Assembly (NCBI RefSeq): GCF_011742555.1
Contig: NZ_JAAQQR010000007.1
Location: 124,001-188,000 of the forward strand
Direction of reading: 5' to 3'
Origin: Luteibacter jiangsuensis
GTDB lineage: Bacteria; Pseudomonadota; Gammaproteobacteria; Xanthomonadales; Rhodanobacteraceae
Length of the DNA: 64,000 nt
This document shows positions 19,754-28,833 of the stretch, in pieces (the stretch's first letter is position 1; each line of letters begins with the position of its first letter). Under the pieces are notes generated by a model. That model was not told the origin of the DNA and did no database searches. It worked only from the letters and a program-made list of their open reading frames with translations. The translations under genes were made by a program, and so were the position numbers.

Positions 19754-20761
19754 ATGAGCCGCACGCCCCGCACCCCGCCCACCCGTCGCAAGAATCCCTC
19801 GGCAAACCGCAGGCCCTCGGTAGCAGCGGCGCCCGCGCGTCCCGCCGATGCGTCGACTACTGCCGAGCGCGTGCTCGCTTTTCTGCTGCGCGGCCTGCCG
19901 GCGGCACGACGCGACAAGATCCATGCCTATCTCGTGCTCACCCGGATGGACCGTCCCATCGGCGCGCTGCTGCTCCTGTGGCCTACCTGGTGGGCGCTCT
20001 GGCTGGCCGCGAAGGACTTTCCGCCTGTCGGGCCGCTGGTGATCTTCACCCTCGGCGTATTCGCCATGCGCTCCGCCGGATGCGCCATCAACGACTACGC
20101 CGACCGGAAGCTCGACCCCCAGGTGAGTCGTACGGCGGGACGACCGATCGCGAGCGGCAGGGTCAGTCCGCGCGAGGCGCTCTACGTCTTCGCGGCCCTG
20201 CTCGCGTTCTCGTTCGTGCTCGTGCTCTTCACCAATCGGCTCACCATCCTGCTGTCATTCGCGGGCGCGGCCCTTGCGGCCCTCTATCCCTTCAGCAAGC
20301 GCTACACGAACCTTCCGCAGGTCGTGCTGGGCGCGGCATTCGGCTGGTCGATCCCGATGGCGTTCGCCGCGGTTACCGATTCGGTACCCCCGCTGGCATG
20401 GTTGCTGTTCATCGGCAATATCCTCTGGTCGGTGATCTACGACACCGAATACGCCATGGTCGACCGCGAGGAAGACATCAAGGCGGGCGCCAAGTCCACG
20501 GCCATCCTCTTTGCCGACGCCGATCTGGTCATCGTGGGGGTGCTGATGGGCACCTTCCTGCTCACCATGCTGCTCGTGGGTACGCGTGCCGCACTGGCGT
20601 GGCCGTACTGGATCGCGCTGGCGGCGACCACTGGGCTCTTCGCCTACCAGCAGTGGATCATGCGCGACCGGGAGCGTGCCGCGTGCCTTGCCGCCTTCCG
20701 TCACAACAACTGGGTGGGCCTGGCCCTCTGGCTCGGCATCGTGCTCGCTCTCGCCCTGTGA
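19754..20761 (+). CDS. ubiA: 4-hydroxybenzoate polyprenyltransferase
   Basis: A 335-residue membrane prenyltransferase that joins the polyprenyl tail to 4-hydroxybenzoate in ubiquinone synthesis. The two Mg-diphosphate motifs are NDYADRKLD (residues 113-121) and a DTEYAMVDREED segment near residues 230-240, set among about eight hydrophobic helices. The N-terminal 45 residues are Arg/Pro/Ala-rich and not part of the core; the true start may be internal. No chorismate pyruvate-lyase gene (ubiC) adjoins it, which fits with XanB2 (4161-5183) supplying the substrate. Confidence 0.95.
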   Translation: MSRTPRTPPTRRKNPSANRRPSVAAAPARPADASTTAERVLAFLLRGLPAARRDKIHAYLVLTRMDRPIGALLLLWPTWWALWLAAKDFPPVGPLVIFTLGVFAMRSAGCAINDYADRKLDPQVSRTAGRPIASGRVSPREALYVFAALLAFSFVLVLFTNRLTILLSFAGAALAALYPFSKRYTNLPQVVLGAAFGWSIPMAFAAVTDSVPPLAWLLFIGNILWSVIYDTEYAMVDREEDIKAGAKSTAILFADADLVIVGVLMGTFLLTMLLVGTRAALAWPYWIALAATTGLFAYQQWIMRDRERAACLAAFRHNNWVGLALWLGIVLALAL

Positions 20762-20957
20762 CCGTCGTCACGGCGTGAGCTGTCGATGACCATTTGTCTC
20801 GATTGAAATAGGGCCGTCATGAAAATTCAGCGATCCCGTCATCGCTGACGCATAAGTTCCTGCGGGTCGCGGACCCACGGAGTGGCCGCGGGCCGCCGCA
20901 AGCACGCGCGGTCCGAGGGGAGGGTTCGCGCAGCCCTATCCCCGGAAAACCATCGAC

Positions 20958-23447
20958 ATGCGTAAGACCCTGCTCAGCCGCGCCCTGCGCTCGGCGCTCC
21001 TCGGCGCGTTCCTCATTTCCGCCGCGGCCCATGCCCAGGACAGCAACCCCGAGAAGAAGACCACCGACCTCGACAATGTCGTCGTCACCGCGCGCTCGGG
21101 CGTGGAGACCCGCACCAAGGCAGAAACGAGTTACTCCATCACCACCATCGACGAGGACCGCCTGCGCATGCAGGCACCCACCAGCGTCACCGAGGCAGTG
21201 AAATCGGTGCCCGGTTTCTGGGTGGAGTCTTCCGGCGGCGAGGCGTCGGGCAACATCCGCGCGCGCGGCATTCCGGTGGACGGCTACGGCTCGGTCACGC
21301 TGCTCGAAGACGGCATCCCGGTTCAGCACGACCCGGCGCTCGGTTACCTCAACGCCGACCAGGCGTTCCGTCTCGACGAAACGATCGAGCGCGTCGAAGT
21401 CGTCCGCGGCGGCCCCTCGTCGGTCTTCTATTCCAACGCGCCCGCCGGCGCCATCAACTTCATTCCGCGCAAGGTCGGCGACACGCCCGAAGGCCTGGTG
21501 AAGTACACGGTCGGCAATTATTCGCTCAACCGGCTGGACTTCTGGTACGGCACGCCGGTCGGCGGCGGCTGGAAGCTCGGAGTGGGCGGCTTCTGGCGGG
21601 TGGACGACGGTGTGCGGCGCCCGCAGTACCACGCGGATGACGGCGGCCAGCTGCGTGCCACCCTGTCCAGGGAACTCGAGCACGGCGACATCAGCTTCGA
21701 CGTGAAGCACATGGACGACAAGGTGGCGCTCTACCTCGGCATTCCGATGCGCACCAATGCCAATGGCGACATCCGTGCCGTACCCGGCTTCAACGGCAAT
21801 TACGGAACGCTGGCCGGCCCGGAAACGAAACACCTCCTCATGCGCGAGGGCAACGGCGGCCTGTACGACTTCGACAATACCGAAGGCACGCACGTCAAGC
21901 GCACGCAACTATCGTTCAAGTTCGATCATGATCTCGGCGACGACTGGAAGCTGGCCGAATCCATGCGGTACAGCACCACCGACACACAGCGCAACGGCGT
22001 GTTCCCGAACGCATTGCAAAGCGCGAGTTCGTTCCTCGCCCAGGATGCCAAGCGTCTGTCGGCCATCCCGGGCGCCACGGCCCTCCAGTTCCGGTATGTG
22101 GACAACCCGTCGCAGGTATTCAACGTGGCCAACCAGAACGGCAACGGCCTGGTGGTGACCGAGGGACTGCGCGGCGTGACCTTGCCGGTGGACGAGTTCA
22201 TCAACGACACACGCGTGCTGCGCAAGTTCGAGTTCGGCGAGCAGAGCCACGACGTCACTTTCGGCTACTACCACGCGAACTTCCAGCAGGATTTCGACCG
22301 CTACTCGTCCACCGTACTGACCGATGCCAGCGACAATGCCCGCCTGCTCGACCTCGTGGGCGTGGATGCCAATGGCAATGTCCTCGGTTCGCTGACCGAT
22401 CACGGCTTCTACCGTTACGGCTACGAGTGGGAACATGCCAGCGGCAAGTCGAACACCAATGCCTTCTACGCATCCGACGAATGGCAGGTGACACCGGAAC
22501 TGCGCATCGATGGCGGCCTCCGCTACGAGAAGGTGAACGTCAAGGGGTTCACCGAAGGCAAGCAGACGGTAAACCTCGGTGGCTCGCCCGCGGCGGCGAC
22601 GGTGCTCACGGGCAACGGCGTCCTGACGCATTACGACCAGTCGTTCGACAAGACGGGCTGGACCCTCGGCGCGAACTGGCAGTTCTCGCCGCGCCAGGGA
22701 GTGTTCGCGCGCTGGACCTCGGCGTTCCGCCTGCCAAACCTCAGCACCTACATCACGAACCCGACGGCCACGCCGCTGCTGCAAACCATGGACCTGGCCG
22801 AGGCGGGCTGGAAGTACAGCGACCGTTTCATGGACCTGTACGCGACGGCCTTCTACACGAAGTACGACAACGTCAGCTTCACCAACAACGTGTTCGATCG
22901 GAACGGCAACACCTCCACGCCGCAGACCGGCTTCGCCACCACGAAGACCTACGGTTTGGAACTCGAAGGCACGCTCTATCCCAGCAAGTGGTTCGACGTG
23001 CAGTTCAACGCCACGCTGCAAGATCCGAAGTACAAAGGGCTGAGCTACACCGACGTGGTCGCGAATGCACCGGTGCTGCGCGACTACGACGACAACCAGC
23101 TGATCCGCGTGCCCAAGGTCAGCTACCGCATCGTGCCTGGTGTGAACCTGTTCGACGGCCGCCTGCGCGTGCAGGTGTCGTACGAGCATGAAGGCAAGCG
23201 TTATGTCGACACGGCCAACTCGGTGGTACTGCCGTCGTATCACGTGGTCGGCGCCAGCGCCCGTTACGACGCCACGCAACAGCTGTCGCTGTTCCTTTAC
23301 GCCGACAACATCACGAACTCGCTCGGCCTCACGGAGGGGAATCCCCGTGCCGGCGAACTGGCAAGCTCGGATGCGGGGGCCAACACCTTCATCGCCCGGC
23401 CGCTGCTCGGCCGCTCGTTCCGTCTCGCAGCGATGTACCGTTTCTGA
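20958..23447 (+). CDS. TonB-dependent outer-membrane receptor
   Basis: An 829-residue receptor with a signal peptide ending at AHA (about residue 26), a TonB box DNVVVTA (residues 39-45), a plug domain (PTSVTEAVKSVPGF, RARGIPVDGYG, VEVVRGGPSSVFYSNAPAGAINFI) and a long beta-barrel ending in the outer-membrane signature AMYRF. It should import a substrate across the outer membrane with TonB energy. Its stop TGA overlaps by 1 bp the ATG of a secreted PHP-type metallohydrolase, so the two are translationally coupled and probably serve one nutrient. Similarity to ferric-siderophore-type receptors is visible, but the ligand cannot be read. Confidence 0.92.
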   Translation: MRKTLLSRALRSALLGAFLISAAAHAQDSNPEKKTTDLDNVVVTARSGVETRTKAETSYSITTIDEDRLRMQAPTSVTEAVKSVPGFWVESSGGEASGNIRARGIPVDGYGSVTLLEDGIPVQHDPALGYLNADQAFRLDETIERVEVVRGGPSSVFYSNAPAGAINFIPRKVGDTPEGLVKYTVGNYSLNRLDFWYGTPVGGGWKLGVGGFWRVDDGVRRPQYHADDGGQLRATLSRELEHGDISFDVKHMDDKVALYLGIPMRTNANGDIRAVPGFNGNYGTLAGPETKHLLMREGNGGLYDFDNTEGTHVKRTQLSFKFDHDLGDDWKLAESMRYSTTDTQRNGVFPNALQSASSFLAQDAKRLSAIPGATALQFRYVDNPSQVFNVANQNGNGLVVTEGLRGVTLPVDEFINDTRVLRKFEFGEQSHDVTFGYYHANFQQDFDRYSSTVLTDASDNARLLDLVGVDANGNVLGSLTDHGFYRYGYEWEHASGKSNTNAFYASDEWQVTPELRIDGGLRYEKVNVKGFTEGKQTVNLGGSPAAATVLTGNGVLTHYDQSFDKTGWTLGANWQFSPRQGVFARWTSAFRLPNLSTYITNPTATPLLQTMDLAEAGWKYSDRFMDLYATAFYTKYDNVSFTNNVFDRNGNTSTPQTGFATTKTYGLELEGTLYPSKWFDVQFNATLQDPKYKGLSYTDVVANAPVLRDYDDNQLIRVPKVSYRIVPGVNLFDGRLRVQVSYEHEGKRYVDTANSVVLPSYHVVGASARYDATQQLSLFLYADNITNSLGLTEGNPRAGELASSDAGANTFIARPLLGRSFRLAAMYRF

Positions 23448-24940
23448 TGCGCGCCCTACTCGGTTTCGTACTCGCGTGCCTGACCGCCGTGACGGCAGCG
23501 GCGGAGCGCGCCCCGGATCTGGTCCTCCGCGGCAAGCTCAGCGGTGCCGACCAGCATACGTATCGTGAGGTCCCGTTCGACGTGCCGGCGGGCACGTCGC
23601 GGATCACGGTGGATGTGGATTACACCGGGCGCGAAGACAAGACGGTGATGGATCTCGGCCTGCTCGGCCCCGGGCCGTTCGAGGCCCAGGACGGCTTCCG
23701 CGGTTGGAGTGGCGGCAGCAAGCACCGCTTCACCGTATCGGCCACGGATGCCACGGCGTCGTTCCTGCCCGGGGCCATCCAGCCCGGCCGGTGGCGTCTC
23801 CTCTTCGGTATACCGAACATCCGCGCCGCCTCGCATGCCACCTACACGGCGAAGGTGTGGTTTTCGCGGGACGACGAGGGCTTCGGGCCGGAACATGGAC
23901 TGACTGCACCGTTGGCGACGGAAGATCGCTGGTATCGTGGCGACCTGCACATGCATTCGGCACACAGCGACGGCGGCTGCCTCAACCTGTCCAAGACCGC
24001 GAAGGTGCCCTGCCCGCTCTTCTTCACCGTGGCTTCGGCGGCAAAGCGTGGGCTGGACTTCATCGCCCTGTCCGATCACAACACCATGTCCCAGGTGTCG
24101 GAGCTGCGCGAGCTGCAACCGTACTTCGACACGATGCTGCTCATCCCCGCCCGCGAGATCACCACGTTCGAAGGCCACGCCAACCTGTTCGGCGTATCCC
24201 GCACCGTGGATTTCCGCGTGGGAAGCAAGGCGGTACCGGATTGGAACGCGTTGCTCGCCGACGTCGCCCGCGCGCACGGCGTCATCTCGATCAATCATCC
24301 CAATCGCCCGAACGACGAAACCTGTATGGGTTGCGGGTTCACGCCAAAGAGTCCGGTGGATATGCGGGGTTTCCAGGCGATCGAGGCGGTCAACGGCACC
24401 GACACGGAGCGTCCCGAAACCGGCATTCCGTTCTGGGAGAAACAGTTGAACGGCGGGCTGCGCATCACGGCCATCGGCGGCAGCGACAGCCACATCGGCA
24501 CCGACGATCCGCGCGATGCCTTCGCCGGGACCATCGGCACGCCCACCACGGTGGTGCACGCGAATGCGCTGTCCATGGAGGGCATCCTTGACGGCATTCG
24601 TGCGGGGCATGTGTTCGTCGACGTGGAGGGCACGCGCGACCGCTCGCTCGATATCCTCGCGAGCGCGGGCGCGACCAGCGCCGGGATGGGCGATGCACTC
24701 CAGGTGGCAAACGGCGCCACGATGCATGTCGTGGTGCGGACCGCCGCGTTGGAGGGACAGCATGTCGTCGTCACTGTGGATGGCAAGCCACTGGCTTCCG
24801 CGGAGAAGCCCATTCCGGCCGACGGCGAGGTCTCTTTCGACTGGACCGGCGACGGCAGGCGGCATTGGTTGCGCGTCGACGTGCACTCCCCGAAGGGCAA
24901 GCTGTTGGTCCTGGGCAATCCTGTCTACGTGAATCACTGA
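23447..24940 (+). CDS. Secreted PHP-domain (CehA/McbA-type) metallohydrolase
   Basis: A 497-residue protein with a signal peptide (LLGFVLACLTAVTAAAE) and an N-terminal beta-rich region (about 25-140). A PHP metal-binding domain follows: DLHMHSAHSD (H168, H170), LSDHNT (D210, H211), EITTFEGHANLF (E237, H244), INHPNRP (H284) and GGSDSH (D347, H349). Proteins of the CehA/McbA family hydrolyse phosphoesters, carbamates or similar bonds. The TGATG junction with the upstream TonB receptor suggests that it processes, in the periplasm, the compound that receptor brings in. Substrate unknown. Confidence 0.88.
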   Translation: MRALLGFVLACLTAVTAAAERAPDLVLRGKLSGADQHTYREVPFDVPAGTSRITVDVDYTGREDKTVMDLGLLGPGPFEAQDGFRGWSGGSKHRFTVSATDATASFLPGAIQPGRWRLLFGIPNIRAASHATYTAKVWFSRDDEGFGPEHGLTAPLATEDRWYRGDLHMHSAHSDGGCLNLSKTAKVPCPLFFTVASAAKRGLDFIALSDHNTMSQVSELRELQPYFDTMLLIPAREITTFEGHANLFGVSRTVDFRVGSKAVPDWNALLADVARAHGVISINHPNRPNDETCMGCGFTPKSPVDMRGFQAIEAVNGTDTERPETGIPFWEKQLNGGLRITAIGGSDSHIGTDDPRDAFAGTIGTPTTVVHANALSMEGILDGIRAGHVFVDVEGTRDRSLDILASAGATSAGMGDALQVANGATMHVVVRTAALEGQHVVVTVDGKPLASAEKPIPADGEVSFDWTGDGRRHWLRVDVHSPKGKLLVLGNPVYVNH

Positions 24941-24945
24941 GGCGC

Positions 24946-25040
24946 AAGTCACTGGGTTCCCGCCTTCGCGGGAACGACGATAGACAGGTCTGGCCGACCT
25001 CAGGCATGTCGCCCCTGCGAAGGCAGGGGCCCAGCGACTT
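24946..25040. repeat. REP-like inverted repeat with AAGTC-CTGGG arms
   Basis: Left arm begins AAGTCACTGGGTTCCCGCC (24946) and the right arm reads, in reverse, AAGTCGCTGGGCCCCTGCC (ending 25040); the pairing is imperfect and each arm has its own CGCCTTCGCG-type hairpin. It lies 6 bp after the PHP hydrolase stop and runs into the 3' end of comF, encoding its last dozen residues and stop codon. Confidence 0.8.
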
Positions 25041-25827
25041 TCGACGCGTTCCGTTGCCCCGGCAAGGGCGTTCGCGCCAGCGCCCACACGTCGACACGTG
25101 CGACCCCCGCGGCAAGAAGCACTCTCGCGCATTCCGCCAGTGTCGCGCCTGTTGTCATCACGTCGTCGACAATGGCCACGTGCTTCTGCGCGGGCATGCG
25201 TTTCACGGCAAAGGCCGCGTGCACGTTCGTTGCGCGTGCGGCGGCATCGAGTTCGGTCTGAGCCCCGGTCGGGCGCGCGCGGGTGAGCACGTCGTGCGCC
25301 AGCGGCAGTCCAAGGTGCCGTGCCAGCGGCCGTGTCAGTTCCAGCGCCTGGTTGTAACCACGCTTACGCAACCTTCCGGCATGCAGCGGCACCGGTACGA
25401 GCAAGTCGGGCATGACGGGCGGCACGCCTGAAGACAGCCAGCAGGTGGCCAGCACACGCCCCGCGGCGAGGCTTCCGGAAAACTTGAAGCGGCTCTCGAG
25501 AGCGTCCAGCGGCCACGCGTAGACAAAGGGGACCCACACATCGTGCCAAGGGGGCGGCTTCGTCTGGCATTGCCCGCATAGGGGCGTCATGGCCGGCAAC
25601 GGAAGCGCACAGCGACTGCAACACGCGACGTTGGATACCAGGGAGCGATGGCAGCCGTCGCACAATTCCAGGCTGCCACTGCCGTGCCCTTCGCATACGA
25701 TACAACGCGGCGGCAGGACGAAACGCCCTGCCGCCGCCAGCCATGCCCGGAGCGGCGACATTCGTAACGGTCGGCGAGCGTCACCTGCGGCAGGGAGGTT
25801 GCCGGCGCTGCGGCGTCCATCGCTCAT
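25000..25827 (-). CDS. comF: ComF-like amidophosphoribosyltransferase-fold protein
   Basis: A 275-residue protein of the ComF family, linked to DNA uptake and competence. A zinc-ribbon-like Cys cluster appears near the start (CIVCEGHG, CDGCHRSL, CCSRCALP, CGQC), then a type I phosphoribosyltransferase domain with the PRPP loop VAIVDDVMTTGATLAEC. The start ATG 25827 is supported by AGGAGG 7 nt upstream; an internal ATG at 25761 is an alternative. The last dozen residues (about VAGPLPSQGRHA) are encoded by the REP-like repeat. In related genomes comF is usually divergent from bioB, as here but with two genes between. Confidence 0.9.
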   Translation of the reverse strand: MSDGRRSAGNLPAAGDARRPLRMSPLRAWLAAAGRFVLPPRCIVCEGHGSGSLELCDGCHRSLVSNVACCSRCALPLPAMTPLCGQCQTKPPPWHDVWVPFVYAWPLDALESRFKFSGSLAAGRVLATCWLSSGVPPVMPDLLVPVPLHAGRLRKRGYNQALELTRPLARHLGLPLAHDVLTRARPTGAQTELDAAARATNVHAAFAVKRMPAQKHVAIVDDVMTTGATLAECARVLLAAGVARVDVWALARTPLPGQRNASKVAGPLPSQGRHA

Positions 25828-25872
25828 GGAACATCCTCCTGCGGAAACACTACGGCACCGACCCCGGCACGC

Positions 25873-27372
25873 CTACGGCGACGAAACGACCGGACGCTCG
25901 ACCGCCGCCGCGTAGCCGTTTCGGCCGTTAGCCTTCGCGCGATACAGCGCGTCGTCGGCGCGTCGCACCAGGCCTTCCGCGTCGATTTCACCGGAGGTAG
26001 CGATCCCAATGCTCACCGTCACGCGCCGATCGATTCCCAGGTCGAACGCCAGCGCGGCGTCGTACACCGATCGATTCATGCGGCGCGCCACGACCTGCGC
26101 CCCGTCTTCCGCCGTATTGGGCAGGAGCACCACGAATTCTTCGCCGCCGTAGCGCGCAATGAAGTCGGCGGGGCGACGAAGGGTACCCGCGAGAAGGCGG
26201 GCCACCGCTTTCAAAGCCGCGTCCCCGTCAAGATGGCCGCGACTGTCATTGAATATCTTGAACCGGTCGACGTCGATCATGAGCGCACTGACCGGCTTAT
26301 GGTCTCGCATGGACTCGCGAAGCCGCTCCCTCAAGGTGTTCTCGAAAGCACGACGATTCGGAATGCCTGTCAATTCATCCAGAAGAGACACACGCTCCAC
26401 GGCGGCAAGGGCTTCCGCGAGACGGTCGCGCGTAGCCGCGAACCAGAACTGGGTCTGCACCACGCGAATCACGTAAGTCAGCATGGCCAGTGCCAACACG
26501 AGTTGCCCGAGCACGCCCTGCGACCCGCGAACCCCAACACTCAGCGCAAATATCGCGGCAAGCAGTATGCCCGGAGCGAAGCTGGCTGCGAGACGTCGAG
26601 CCCAGATGCGATCGGCGAGTTCGAACGCACCTGGCTTTCGATAGCCGTGAAGAAGGCAGATCAGAAATATGAAGACCATGGTCGGCAGCGCATCGGCCAT
26701 TGCTCCAACGATCGCCGACCCGGTCAGTTGCTCGATGTGATTGTGCAAGGCGGAAGCCAATGCGTAGGCCCCCAGGAAGATCGTCACGGTCCGGAAGGTC
26801 CGGTACTCACGTTCGTCCGTGGCCGCCAGCGAGCGAACCAGGAATGCCATGAGCAGGAGCGCATTTTCCGCATCGAAGGCGAGTGCGACCCACGGCTCGT
26901 ATTGGCTCCTCAGGAACCCGTGGTCGTCCTGCAGGTCTCGCACGCCCAGATAGCAAAGGATCACAAGCAGGACGAGAAGCGCGCCGTCCACCAGGCGGCG
27001 CGACCTCGTCGTGGGTTCGTCGCGCGTCGCAACCGCGGCATAAAGCAGCGGCAGCCCATAGCTGACGAAATAGACATAGGTCGATATAAGGTTCTGTTCG
27101 GCATCGGAGTTGGCGATCGCGTTCCCCATACCGATCACCCATAGAAGGAGCCCCAGGGCGAGACAGAGAACGGTGCGTTGATCGAAGGCGGACGTGCGCG
27201 AATAAACGAGAGCCGTCGCACTCGCCATGAGCGCCGCCAAAAGCATGAGGTAATACGCCAATTCGGGCATTTGCCGCCCGAGGACCCAGGGCAGGCCGAA
27301 CTGGACAATGGGAGGTACGAGCAGGAGCGCTCCGTAACCCACGTAGCCACGCGTTCCGAGACCGGATTCCAT
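25873..27372 (-). CDS. Membrane-anchored diguanylate cyclase (GGDEF)
   Basis: About 499 residues. The first 340 carry roughly eight to nine hydrophobic helices forming a membrane sensor module. A linker (LAEALAAVERVSLLDELTGIPNRRAF) leads to a GGDEF domain with an active GGEEF site and an intact RxxD inhibitory site (RPAD, five residues before GGEEF). It should make cyclic-di-GMP in response to an unknown membrane signal. I chose ATG 27372 because it has a G-rich upstream (GGGGG) and precedes the first helix; in-frame starts at 27402 and 27468 would add residues without features. It sits between comF and bioB. Confidence 0.9.
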   Translation of the reverse strand: MESGLGTRGYVGYGALLLVPPIVQFGLPWVLGRQMPELAYYLMLLAALMASATALVYSRTSAFDQRTVLCLALGLLLWVIGMGNAIANSDAEQNLISTYVYFVSYGLPLLYAAVATRDEPTTRSRRLVDGALLVLLVILCYLGVRDLQDDHGFLRSQYEPWVALAFDAENALLLMAFLVRSLAATDEREYRTFRTVTIFLGAYALASALHNHIEQLTGSAIVGAMADALPTMVFIFLICLLHGYRKPGAFELADRIWARRLAASFAPGILLAAIFALSVGVRGSQGVLGQLVLALAMLTYVIRVVQTQFWFAATRDRLAEALAAVERVSLLDELTGIPNRRAFENTLRERLRESMRDHKPVSALMIDVDRFKIFNDSRGHLDGDAALKAVARLLAGTLRRPADFIARYGGEEFVVLLPNTAEDGAQVVARRMNRSVYDAALAFDLGIDRRVTVSIGIATSGEIDAEGLVRRADDALYRAKANGRNGYAAAVERPVVSSP

Positions 27373-27484
27373 AGACGCCCCCGCCCCTTTCACCTGGGAC
27401 ATCCTGCCACGGCCGCCCGTGGCTGGACTGTCGACGTCGGCCCATATTGAACGGGGGGACGCGTCCATGCGCCAGGAGCGGGCC

Positions 27485-27688
27485 TCAGTCTCGCCGATAC
27501 ATGGCTGCGTCGACGATCGACCAGAGATGGATGATCCAGCCGAGCCAGATCACCCAGAGCACGGCGGCGAGCACGAACATGATCAGCGCCTTGAAGACAC
27601 GGCCCTGCACCAACTGCCCGAGGCCGGGGATGAAGAAACTGCAGATGGCGGCAAGCACGTTGCCGGTGCTGCCTTGTCCTTCGCTCAT
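27485..27688 (-). CDS. Small TM2-like membrane protein (67 aa)
   Basis: ATG 27688 has a good AGGAGG 7 nt upstream and gives 67 residues; the frame is open further upstream but without a ribosome-binding site. The motif FFIPGLGQLVQG followed by a hydrophobic FVLAAVLWVIWLGWIIHLW matches small TM2-type proteins that carry an IPGLGQ turn, with two membrane segments. Function is unknown. It is on the same strand just upstream of the diguanylate cyclase, with only about 16 bp to the longest possible frame of that gene, so they may be co-transcribed. Confidence 0.75.
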   Translation of the reverse strand: MSEGQGSTGNVLAAICSFFIPGLGQLVQGRVFKALIMFVLAAVLWVIWLGWIIHLWSIVDAAMYRRD

Positions 27689-27746
27689 GCGTGCACCTCC
27701 TGAGGGGATATCGCACCTCCATCCTACGGCACGCGATAGCCGCGCA

Positions 27747-27780
27747 CTGTAAACCTGAAGACTACCGTTAAGGTTGACAG
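27747..27780 (+). promoter_or_regulatory. BirA-type biotin operator upstream of bioB
   Basis: CTGTAAACC (27747-27755) and GGTTGACAG (27772-27780) form an inverted repeat with a 16-nt spacer. The reverse complement of the left half is GGTTTACAG, one base different from the right half. This closely matches the enterobacterial BirA operator half-sites TTGTAAACC / GGTTTACAA. The right half also contains TTGACA, so a BirA dimer would cover the -35 region of the bioB promoter. bioB starts 48 bp downstream. Confidence 0.85.
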
Positions 27781-27828
27781 CGTGACGGCGGGTTTCCACA
27801 CTCGCGGCTTCGCCCCCGGAAAACCGCC

Positions 27829-28833
27829 ATGACCGCAGCCCTTCGCCACGACTGGTCCCGAGAGGAAGTCGAGCGCCTTTTCGCCTTACCCTTCAACGAC
27901 CTGCTGTTCCAGGCCCAGACGATCCACCGGCAGTACCACGACCCCAACGCGGTGCAGGTCTCGACCCTGCTCTCGATCAAGACCGGAGGGTGTCCCGAGG
28001 ATTGCGCCTACTGTCCGCAGGCGGCCCGCTACGCCACCGGGGTTAAGGCCGAGAAGCTGATGAGCGTGGAGGCCGTGCTCGCCAGGGCACAGGCCGCCAA
28101 GGATGCCGGGGCAAGCCGTTTCTGCATGGGTGCCGCATGGCGTTCGCCGAAGGACCGCGACGTGGCAAAGGTGGCCGAGATCGTCAGTGCGGTGAAGTCG
28201 CTGGGACTGCAGACGTGCGCCACACTGGGCATGCTCACCCAGCCGCAGGCCGACACGCTCAAGGCGGCCGGGCTGGATTTCTACAACCACAATCTGGACA
28301 CGTCGCCCGACTTCTACGGCGAGATCATCCACACGCGCGAATACCAGGACCGTCTCGACACGCTGGAACACATACGCGAGGCCGGTCTGAAGACCTGCTG
28401 CGGCGGCATCGTCGGCATGGGCGAGTCGCGCGCCCAGCGCGCCGGGCTGCTCGCCACGCTGGCCAACCTGCCCGAACATCCGGAATCGGTACCCATCAAT
28501 CGCCTGGTCCAGGTGGCGGGAACGCCGCTGGCCGGCACCGAAGCGCTCGATCCGTTCGAATTCGTGCGCAGCATCGCCGTCGCACGCATTCTGATGCCGG
28601 CATCCGTGGTGCGACTGTCCGCAGGGCGCGAGACGATGGACGATGCCTTGCAGGCGCTGTGCTTCGCCGCCGGTGCCAATTCGATCTTTTACGGCGAGAA
28701 ACTGCTGACCACCGGCAACCCCGACGTGGAGCACGACCGCCGTCTCTTCGAGCGGCTCGGTCTGAAACCGATGGAAGTGGAGGTCGAGCCCGGCACGGTG
28801 CACGCCGATATCGTGGAGCCGGCCGAGGCGTGA
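27829..28833 (+). CDS. bioB: Biotin synthase (radical SAM)
   Basis: A 334-residue radical-SAM enzyme that inserts sulfur into dethiobiotin. The [4Fe-4S] cluster motif is CPEDCAYC (C55, C59, C62). [18 protein letters not shown] and FYGEKLLTT are conserved BioB segments. It is the first gene of the biotin operon behind a BirA-type operator and overlaps bioF by 4 bp (GTGA). Length is canonical. Confidence 0.97.
   Translation: MTAALRHDWSREEVERLFALPFNDLLFQAQTIHRQYHDPNAVQVSTLLSIKTGGCPEDCAYCPQAARYATGVKAEKLMSVEAVLARAQAAKDAGASRFCMGAAWRSPKDRDVAKVAEIVSAVKSLGLQTCATLGMLTQPQADTLKAAGLDFYNHNLDTSPDFYGEIIHTREYQDRLDTLEHIREAGLKTCCGGIVGMGESRAQRAGLLATLANLPEHPESVPINRLVQVAGTPLAGTEALDPFEFVRSIAVARILMPASVVRLSAGRETMDDALQALCFAAGANSIFYGEKLLTTGNPDVEHDRRLFERLGLKPMEVEVEPGTVHADIVEPAEA

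Noticed and set aside
20762-20957. A possible cobalamin riboswitch before the TonB receptor at 20958.
   Set aside because: The spacer has GC-rich stems but I could not find the B12-box; with 196 bp it holds only an ordinary leader.
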